Of a stretch of 18,262 nt of DNA, positions 12,578 through 18,262 are shown piece by piece. The stretch is from JAVEVH01 sp034005145 (lineage in GTDB: Bacteria > Patescibacteriota > Dojkabacteria > SC72). The position numbers and the translations under genes were made by a program. A model generated the notes under the pieces. The model was not told where the DNA came from. It worked only from the letters and a program-made list of their open reading frames with translations, and ran no database searches. Position 1 is the stretch's first letter, and every line of letters begins with the position of its first letter. The stretch is from contig JAVEVH010000011.1 of the NCBI GenBank assembly GCA_034005145.1, positions 1-18,262 of the forward strand, read 5' to 3'.

Positions 12578-13207
12578 ATGAAGATTACATTCAAAAGAGT
12601 TTTGTATACACTACTTTCTCTTCTGTTGATTTTAATACTCATTTATATATCCACCAAATACTCCTCTGAGGAGATTTCTGAAATAATTAGTAAAGCAGGA
12701 ATACTAGCCCCTGTAATATATATATTAATACAAATAGCTGGACAGATATTTGCACCACTAAGTACCTCTGCACTCTTTGTAGCAGGATTCATTATGTTTG
12801 GGAGAGTAGCAGTCATATACGCGATAATTACATGGCTAATATCCTCCATCACAAACTTTTACTTAGCTAGAAGATATGGCAAGAAAGTATTAAAAAGATT
12901 CATTGGAGAGCAGGGAGTAGAAAGGATAGAGGGGATAGCGGAAAGAATAGATAACAAAACATTTTTTGTATTAAGACTCTCTACCTTTTACATTAATGAT
13001 TTCACTTCATATGCCTTTGGATTAACTAAAATATCCTTTAAAAGATATTACATATCTACAATCATTAGTATGATACCTTGGGCTATAATTGTTACTCTCA
13101 TTGTCGAGAATGGAGATACCATATTACTAACCGTAATAAAAATATTTTTAAGTATGATCCCTTTTGCATTCCTTAGCTATATATATCTAAAAAGAAGAGA
13201 TAAATGA
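12578..13207 (+). CDS. VTT/DedA-superfamily (TVP38/TMEM64-like) membrane protein
   Basis: A polytopic membrane protein of 209 residues from the corrected start. An upstream in-frame GTG at 12503 would add 25 residues, but that stretch lies inside the structured RNA and its terminator. ATG 12578 follows TATAAT by nine bases, as in other genes here. An N-terminal membrane anchor (about 7-25) is followed by the VTT core: a re-entrant-type segment with 'GQIFAPLSTSALFVAG' (55-70), 'NFYLARRYGKK' (93-103) and 'RLSTFYINDFTSYAFGLTKISF' (133-154), the latter matching the family's 'R..p..Dv.sYa.Glt..s...f'. Relatives include scramblases and possible proton-coupled transporters of lipids or metabolites; the cargo here is unknown. 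The TGA stop is followed at once by in-frame TAA. The GH3 gene starts 12 bases later. Confidence 0.82.
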   Translation: MKITFKRVLYTLLSLLLILILIYISTKYSSEEISEIISKAGILAPVIYILIQIAGQIFAPLSTSALFVAGFIMFGRVAVIYAIITWLISSITNFYLARRYGKKVLKRFIGEQGVERIEGIAERIDNKTFFVLRLSTFYINDFTSYAFGLTKISFKRYYISTIISMIPWAIIVTLIVENGDTILLTVIKIFLSMIPFAFLSYIYLKRRDK

Positions 13208-13219
13208 TAATATATATCA

Positions 13220-14368
13220 ATGAAGCTTTTTAAAAAGCATACTCTAACAATTCTTTTTTCAATATTATGGATATTAATACCAACTCTTTGTTTACCTCAT
13301 CCAATAGAGTATGTACCACCATTACTAAAACAACCTACACCCATTGAGGAAATAGTGCTAGAGAATATGACATTAGAAGAGAAGGTAGGTCAACTCTTCA
13401 TGCTTGGTTTCTATGGTACTTCACTAAGTGAGAATACAGTAGAGTGGATTGAGAACAAACATTTAGGAGGGGTATTACTTCTTGGTAGAAATATACAGAG
13501 TGAGAAACAGATTAAAAATTTAACAAAAAGTATTCAATCTAATGCAAATATTCCCCTTTTTATCTCCATAGATCAAGAGGGAGGAGTAGTATCTAGATTA
13601 CAATGGAATACGATTTTAACTACTCCACAAAGGAGTATGGATACACCCCAAGAGGCATATGATATTGCCGTAGCAAGAGGAGATATATTAAAGGAGTTAG
13701 GAATTAATATGAATCTCGCACCAGTAGTAGAATATATTACAGACAGTAATTCCTTTATGTACAAGAGAGTATTTAGAGGTACTCAACAACAGGTAGCTCT
13801 AAAAGGAGAAAGCTCTATTAAAGGATATACCTCAGTTAACATCATCCCTGTTCCTAAACATTACCCTGGGCATAGTAATAGCTCTCCAGACTCTCATTAC
13901 TACCTTCCCATTGTTAATATTACTCCCAGCCAATGGAATTCATATATATATCCATTTAAATATTTAATAGAAAAAGATTGTGTAGATATTATAATGGCAG
14001 GACATGTTCTATACCCCAAGATAGATAGTAAGATATCTACGGTATCAAAAGAGATATTAACAGAGAGATTAAGAAACGATTTATCATTTGATGGTGTAAT
14101 CCTTTCTGATGATATGGAAATGGACGCTATTAAGGATAGTGGAGATATTAAAAGTATCGCAAAGGAATCACTACTAGCAGGTATAGATATATTAATTTAC
14201 AGTAAAGAAACAGTAGAACAGAATCAAGTATATGACTACATATTACAATCTTTTGAGAAAGGGGATATTGATATGGAAATACTAAATGAGAAAGTATTAA
14301 GAATATTAAAATTGAAATCTAAGTATGGAATGCTCCAAGATATTACTCTTCAACTTTCTCTAGAGTAA
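13220..14368 (+). CDS. GH3 glycosidase, NagZ-like beta-N-acetylhexosaminidase
   Basis: A 382-residue glycoside hydrolase family 3 protein. An N-terminal signal or anchor (about 8-25, preceded by basic residues) sends it outside or to the membrane, unlike the cytoplasmic NagZ of enterobacteria. Key elements are 'EKVGQLFMLGF' (54-64), 'FISIDQEGGVVSRL' (114-127), 'KHYPGHSNSSPDSH' (213-226) carrying the Asp224-His226 acid/base dyad typical of N-acetylhexosaminidases, and 'ILSDDMEM' (294-301) with nucleophile Asp297. It would cleave GlcNAc or muropeptide-type beta-linkages, from the cell's own wall or from a host. It probably shares a transcript with the VTT gene. Its last 26 bases overlap the convergent gene on the minus strand. 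No SD is visible. Confidence 0.88.
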   Translation: MKLFKKHTLTILFSILWILIPTLCLPHPIEYVPPLLKQPTPIEEIVLENMTLEEKVGQLFMLGFYGTSLSENTVEWIENKHLGGVLLLGRNIQSEKQIKNLTKSIQSNANIPLFISIDQEGGVVSRLQWNTILTTPQRSMDTPQEAYDIAVARGDILKELGINMNLAPVVEYITDSNSFMYKRVFRGTQQQVALKGESSIKGYTSVNIIPVPKHYPGHSNSSPDSHYYLPIVNITPSQWNSYIYPFKYLIEKDCVDIIMAGHVLYPKIDSKISTVSKEILTERLRNDLSFDGVILSDDMEMDAIKDSGDIKSIAKESLLAGIDILIYSKETVEQNQVYDYILQSFEKGDIDMEILNEKVLRILKLKSKYGMLQDITLQLSLE

Positions 14369-15092
14369 TTAATGGTGAGATTTCTGTTTCTAATTTCTCT
14401 CCCTCCAATGTGCCTATAAATCTCTTCACATATACCTTACCATCCTTAAATACAATTCTAATATCAAATTGAATCGTAGTATCCAAGCTATTAACATCTA
14501 CACCTGAATATTCTAAATATTTAGAACCTTCAAATAGATTATCTCTTTCAAAAATCTCTTCATAGTTAACAGAACCGATATCTTTAAGTATAAATCCAAA
14601 ATATGGTGTAACCATACTACTATTTAATACCTGATTGAATTTAGTAATCTCTGAAACTACCTCATACTTAATACTATCTCCTTTTGAAGAAATAGTATCA
14701 CTCTTCATAGAATCAGAAGCATCCGTAAAAAGAAATGTTCTACTTACTGTATCACTACTTAAAGAAGTCGGATGAATTAGTAATACCTCTCCAGCCTCAC
14801 TCTCTCCTTTAAAATTTTCAATATATAGCTCTGAAATAATATTTTCTCCAACATCAATTGTTAAAAAGGGAGAGAAATTAACATGTATCCTATGATCTTG
14901 TGCAGATTCTTGTGTAGCAAATACAAAAGTAGACATCTCTGATTGAGAGATATTTACCATACTCTCTATCTCAGGAGTATTCTTAACAGACTTTTCTTTA
15001 AAAGGTAACCTATCTTTAAAAACAATGATGAGAAGTAAAAGAGAAACTAGAAGAACTACGATACCAATAATTAATAGTTTGTATTTTTTCAT
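14343..15092 (-). CDS. membrane-anchored extracytoplasmic protein, unknown
   Basis: A 249-residue protein with a basic N terminus and one strong hydrophobic segment (about residues 5-24) followed by a polar, beta-strand-like domain of about 220 residues rich in Ser, Thr, Ile and Val. It has no cysteines, no lipobox and no motif I can name. I infer an N-terminal anchor with the domain outside the cell. The start is supported by TAAGAT (15099-15104, minus strand, preceded by TG), six bases before the ATG, again a leaderless arrangement. It is 39 bases downstream of the polytopic GT-C-like gene but has its own promoter. Its 3' end overlaps the GH3 gene by 26 bases tail to tail. Confidence 0.65.
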   Translation of the reverse strand: MKKYKLLIIGIVVLLVSLLLLIIVFKDRLPFKEKSVKNTPEIESMVNISQSEMSTFVFATQESAQDHRIHVNFSPFLTIDVGENIISELYIENFKGESEAGEVLLIHPTSLSSDTVSRTFLFTDASDSMKSDTISSKGDSIKYEVVSEITKFNQVLNSSMVTPYFGFILKDIGSVNYEEIFERDNLFEGSKYLEYSGVDVNSLDTTIQFDIRIVFKDGKVYVKRFIGTLEGEKLETEISPLITLEKVEE

Positions 15093-15131
15093 ATTAATAT
15101 CTTACAACATACAAATTACTTCTACTAGTAT

Positions 15132-16475
15132 CTAAAAGTTCAATTCAAACCAATGATTTTCTACATTTAAGAAAAAGTAGGGTAAACATCCATATATAAA
15201 AAGAAGTATTAAAGGAATTAGTATAGAGTAGAGTAACCATTTCTTTTTCATAGACAGTAACACCCTACTATACATTACATAACCAATAGAGATTACAGGA
15301 AAGAGATATCTACCCTGTAGGGCTAAATACATATGATTATGTTTTAAATACATATTGTAATTTTGTGCAAAGAAAAGAACTAATACATAGAAAAGGAAGG
15401 TAAGAATTAGATAGTAATCTAACCTTTTTAATTCCTTTCTAAATATTACAGAAATTACTACTCCAATAGTTAAGAAGAATAGATAAAGAGCTTTTAGAGT
15501 ATCAGTAGTTTCTAAGCTGTTGTCACCCATAATACCGTATACCTTGCCTACAATATTCCATATCCAATATCTAAAATAAACAATAGGATTCTCTCTCTCT
15601 CCATCTACAATCATTTCAACAATATGTGATATACCATTAACCTCTATAGCAGGCATAGTCACCTTATCCCTGTAATATACCCCATTACTTAAACACTGTT
15701 CATGAGTAAGTATCTGTTCACAATTAGGCTCTAAGCCTCCATATCTAATTAGATTTACACCATATATCTGTATATTAAAGAAAAGTAATACTGAAAGTGG
15801 TAATAGAAGGAATAGCTCTTTTCCAAATTTAATCCCTTTAATATTTTTCCTTTCTAAAAATATTTGTACACATGTAAGTAGTACTAGTATAAAGGCTAGG
15901 GGAAGTACAGTATATTTAGTAAATGATCCTAAACAAAGAGCGATTAACATTAGAAGTAAATACTTAATACTTAGCTTACTCTTAACAAACTTAATAAAGA
16001 AAAATATACCTAATACTGAAAACAAATTTCCTAAGTTATCATAATTAATTGAAGATGATAGAAATAGAAACATTAAGGTATTTGTTAGTAAAAATACTGG
16101 CATTAATCTAGCCCATTTACCCTTTAATATCTCTTTGGAGATTAGGTATGTAACAAATACAGTACCAAGAGAATATATAACGTTGATTATTCTCAGTAGT
16201 ATAATCTCATTAATAAAATCATTGTTAAGATTTAATATCCTTGCATTACTCCAAAAGTAAAGATACGGTATTCGTGTAATATCTCTCCATTGATATGTAT
16301 CTGGTGTATTTTCTGGTATACCCCAAGTAGTAGAGTATGCCCTAGATACTTCAATATGATAAAGGGAATCAGGTGATAGACCCATTCTTAATTTAAATGC
16401 CAAAAAAAGAATGGATATACCAAAAATAATAAAGAGTAAATATTTAACTATTTTATAAACTCTCTCTCTTTTCAA
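15132..16475 (-). CDS. GT-C/DUF2142-like polytopic membrane protein
   Basis: A 447-residue protein with roughly eleven membrane segments. The first loop carries 'SPDSLYHIEV' (34-43) and the region around 120-165 reads 'LISKEILKGKWARLMPVF', then 'SSINYDNLGNLFSVLG'. That pattern of an acidic first loop and a conserved 'inyDnl.nl.s.l' helix is seen in DUF2142 and GT-C type membrane glycosyltransferases, which take sugars from polyprenyl phosphate. A larger external loop (about 240-300) contains two cysteines nine residues apart. The start is TTG at 16475, chosen because a perfect SD, TAAAGGAGG (16490-16482), lies six to seven bases upstream. It overlaps the flippase-like gene by 23 bases and is translationally tied to it. 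Donor and acceptor are unknown. Confidence 0.65.
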   Translation of the reverse strand: MKRERVYKIVKYLLFIIFGISILFLAFKLRMGLSPDSLYHIEVSRAYSTTWGIPENTPDTYQWRDITRIPYLYFWSNARILNLNNDFINEIILLRIINVIYSLGTVFVTYLISKEILKGKWARLMPVFLLTNTLMFLFLSSSINYDNLGNLFSVLGIFFFIKFVKSKLSIKYLLLMLIALCLGSFTKYTVLPLAFILVLLTCVQIFLERKNIKGIKFGKELFLLLPLSVLLFFNIQIYGVNLIRYGGLEPNCEQILTHEQCLSNGVYYRDKVTMPAIEVNGISHIVEMIVDGERENPIVYFRYWIWNIVGKVYGIMGDNSLETTDTLKALYLFFLTIGVVISVIFRKELKRLDYYLILTFLFYVLVLFFAQNYNMYLKHNHMYLALQGRYLFPVISIGYVMYSRVLLSMKKKWLLYSILIPLILLFIYGCLPYFFLNVENHWFELNF

Positions 16476-17427
16476 AGAATACCTCCTTTAAATTAAATCT
16501 TTTAAAAAATATTGATATCACTATTAAACAGATAAGAAGTAATACAAACATAATACCTCTATCCAAAAATGCTAATTGCATTACCTCTATCTGTGATAGT
16601 CCTAATGACTTAGATGTAATTAAAAGTATTGCCTCTCTTAAACCTAGCGAACCGGGTGTAATACTAATAAGTAGTGATACTCCTGATATACATGTATATA
16701 AAATAATATCTAATATATTACCTACCTTTTCTATAGATATAAACTGTAGATATATAACTAAGATATTTACAAATACATTAGCAAAAGCTAGTAACATTAA
16801 CTGAATAAATAGCTTCCTATTTCTTACTATTAAATCCCATCCACCCAAAAACTTCTCTAAAAATGATATTACCTTAAAAATAATCCCACTCTTCTGTTTA
16901 AATATTTTCTTAAATGGAAACCTTAAAAATATTAATACTACCATTCCTACTATTACAGCAAGAAAGAATAGTATTAAGGATATATATGTTTGATCAAATA
17001 TAAAGGATTTAAATACAAGTACAATAAAAGCTAGTATAGCGTTTGTAAGAAAGAATACTATGTAATACCCATACAATGTAGCTAAGAAGTTAGAGTAATC
17101 AAAATTAAATTTCTTTTTTAAATATGTAGCTCTAAATACAGCACCTGCTCTCATTGGTAAAAGATAATTCCCTATTCTAGAGAGTGTAGCTACATACATA
17201 CCCTCTGATCTATTCATATCTTTAGAAAAGATTCTTAAGGTAACAATTATAAAGAGTCCTTCTAAAAAGAATATAGAAAGATAGAGGAGCATAATAAGGA
17301 GTATATACATTGGTTGAGTATCTACTAACCTATCTATAATTTCCGGATTTTTGAAAAGATATATAGCAAAGAGAGTAAGAACGAATATAGTTAAGATAGG
17401 GGATATATATTTTTTAAGACTTTTCAT
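16453..17427 (-). CDS. LPG-synthase-TM / UPF0104-like integral membrane protein
   Basis: A 324-residue protein with about eight membrane segments. It matches the family of the transmembrane part of lysylphosphatidylglycerol synthase and its stand-alone relatives, which are thought to move lipid-linked molecules across the membrane. Diagnostic parts are 'PMRAGAVFRATYLKK' (91-105), the usual 'P.raGe..R...l+', and 'TPGSLGLREA' (257-266), the usual 'tPGglG.rEa'. No aminoacyltransferase domain is attached. With the overlapping GT-C-like gene it suggests a lipid-linked sugar or glycolipid step at the cell surface; that link is inference. A minus-strand TATTAT about 17 bases before the ATG and a close AAGGA give only weak signals for initiation. 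Confidence 0.8.
   Translation of the reverse strand: MKSLKKYISPILTIFVLTLFAIYLFKNPEIIDRLVDTQPMYILLIMLLYLSIFFLEGLFIIVTLRIFSKDMNRSEGMYVATLSRIGNYLLPMRAGAVFRATYLKKKFNFDYSNFLATLYGYYIVFFLTNAILAFIVLVFKSFIFDQTYISLILFFLAVIVGMVVLIFLRFPFKKIFKQKSGIIFKVISFLEKFLGGWDLIVRNRKLFIQLMLLAFANVFVNILVIYLQFISIEKVGNILDIILYTCISGVSLLISITPGSLGLREAILLITSKSLGLSQIEVMQLAFLDRGIMFVLLLICLIVISIFFKRFNLKEVFFEKRESL
16481..16490 (-). promoter_or_regulatory. strong SD for the GT-C-like gene (TTG start)
   Basis: On the minus strand TAAAGGAGGT lies within the 3' end of the upstream gene, six bases before the TTG at 16475. It decides the start codon. Internal operon genes here can use an SD while several promoter-proximal genes use none. 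Confidence 0.75.
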
Positions 17428-17492
17428 TCCTTTTTATAAGGATAATATAGAGATAGTAAGTATATCAAAATGCTAATATAATCTGTATCTTT

Positions 17493-18262
17493 CTATTCAA
17501 CATGTATACTATCAATAACTTTCTCTACTATTTCTAAATTGTCCCCTGTAGAATAAATATATTCATTAATTACAACTATGTTATCTTTAGAAAGAGCAAT
17601 ATATCCCTTGTAATCTCCCATACCTGCACTATATTCATACTTTAGTACCTCTTTACCAAAAGAAACCGCCTTCTCTATAGTGTATTCCTCTGGATCTCCA
17701 ATTTCTTTTTGAGATTCAGTTATATATTTTACAAACTCTGTTTCTATTTCTTTATATGTAAAATCCTCACTATTTTTATAATAATCTAATGTAATGAGAG
17801 ATTCACCTAAACATCCTCCCCCACAGCCTGCATCAGAAGGAATTTCTATTGGGAAGAAAGAAATTCTTACTCTTTTACTAAAGTTATTAAAAATATCTGG
17901 TTCAAATTGAGCATCATCCGAATCATATGAATATATACTCCAAACTAACCTATTTGTTGGATTTTGACTAAAATTCGGATTGAAGAAACTATCAGAAGGG
18001 ATCTCTGCTTTTAGGCCTAGTTCAGGATTTTGATAAAGGGACCAGCCCTCATTCTCTAAAGTAATCTCCTCTTTTACAATCTCTTCTTCTTCTTTCTCAC
18101 AGTTAGTACATACTAAGGTTTCAAGTAGTACTGAGGATACATCTTCTGGTATATATGAGAGTTTTTTAACTACTCCAATAATAAAGAATGTAGCCCCTAT
18201 TATTACAAATAACAGGAATACAATAATAGATCTATAAACGATATTACTAACCCTTACTCTAT
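17493..18262 (-). CDS. membrane-anchored extracytoplasmic protein, N terminus outside window
   Basis: An open minus-strand frame runs from the window edge to TAG at 17493-17495, 255 residues visible with no start codon in the window. It opens with 'RVRVSNIVYRSIIVF' and a hydrophobic anchor (visible residues about 8-28), then 'LVCTNCEKEE' (about 48-57). The segment 'EGWSLYQNPELGLKAEIPSD' starts a domain like the small 'W..Y.n...gf...yP' extracytoplasmic folds. A Cys-Gly-rich 'GCGGGC' (about 127-132) follows. Two cysteine pairs suggest disulphides or metal binding outside the cell. It ends 66 bases before the flippase-like gene in the same direction. No function assigned. Confidence 0.7.
   Translation of the reverse strand, partial: RVRVSNIVYRSIIVFLLFVIIGATFFIIGVVKKLSYIPEDVSSVLLETLVCTNCEKEEEEIVKEEITLENEGWSLYQNPELGLKAEIPSDSFFNPNFSQNPTNRLVWSIYSYDSDDAQFEPDIFNNFSKRVRISFFPIEIPSDAGCGGGCLGESLITLDYYKNSEDFTYKEIETEFVKYITESQKEIGDPEEYTIEKAVSFGKEVLKYEYSAGMGDYKGYIALSKDNIVVINEYIYSTGDNLEIVEKVIDSIHVE

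Noticed and set aside
1..18262. Recoded UGA (as glycine), as in some CPR phyla
   Set aside because: Genes read full length with the standard code and TGA acts as stop in at least two overlapping or tightly spaced genes; only the rarity of TGA stops was noted.

Overview
The window is AT-rich bacterial DNA with short intergenic gaps, many small proteins without a recognisable family, a complete tRNA-His with an encoded CCA end, and the standard code with mostly TAA/TAG stops. Arginine is written almost only as AGA/AGG. Several genes have a -10 box (often TGTATAAT) only 5-9 bases before the start codon, so their mRNAs are probably leaderless or nearly so. Together with an M16-type peptidase, an RRM protein and the many membrane-anchored unknowns, this suggests a Candidate Phyla Radiation (Patescibacteria)-like genome. 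That assignment is inference. I see no rRNA, insertion sequence or CRISPR array.

Layout, left to right. Positions 1-2494 hold the 3' part of an M16-like peptidase gene, an unknown protein, an FNR-type flavin reductase, a small membrane-anchored protein and tRNA-His, all on +. Positions 2497-3759 hold an unknown protein and a PIG-L/LmbE deacetylase on -. Positions 4006-6263 hold a compact three-gene unit (a beta-RFAP-synthase-like GHMP protein, an orotate-PRTase-like protein and a uridine-kinase-like P-loop protein). Its arginine codons and TGA stops differ from the neighbours, so it looks acquired. Positions 6373-7099 hold a pterin-4a-carbinolamine dehydratase and a DUF2975-like membrane protein.

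Positions 7138-8580 hold an MFS efflux-type transporter behind a textbook ribosome-mediated attenuator: a leaderless 37-codon leader ORF, mutually exclusive antiterminator and terminator, and a second large hairpin in front of a strong Shine-Dalgarno (SD) sequence. Positions 8704-8833 hold a promoter-to-terminator unit for a small RNA of about 90 nt. An RRM protein with a clear terminator and a RimK-like ATP-grasp ligase follow.

On -, 10236-12093 carries a DUF1295-type membrane protein, a previously uncalled 46-residue membrane peptide, and a Cys-containing gene broken by three frameshifts. Positions 12274-12546 hold a free-standing structured ncRNA unit of about 240 nt with its own consensus promoter, a closing 5'/3' helix, three further helices and an intrinsic terminator. 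I could not match it to a known RNA family; it is the strongest candidate for something undescribed. After it come a VTT/TVP38-type membrane protein (start corrected to 12578) and a NagZ-like GH3 glycosidase. The right end (-) is an envelope cluster: an anchored unknown protein, a GT-C/DUF2142-like polytopic protein, an LPG-synthase-TM/flippase-like protein, and a partial anchored Cys-containing protein running off the window.
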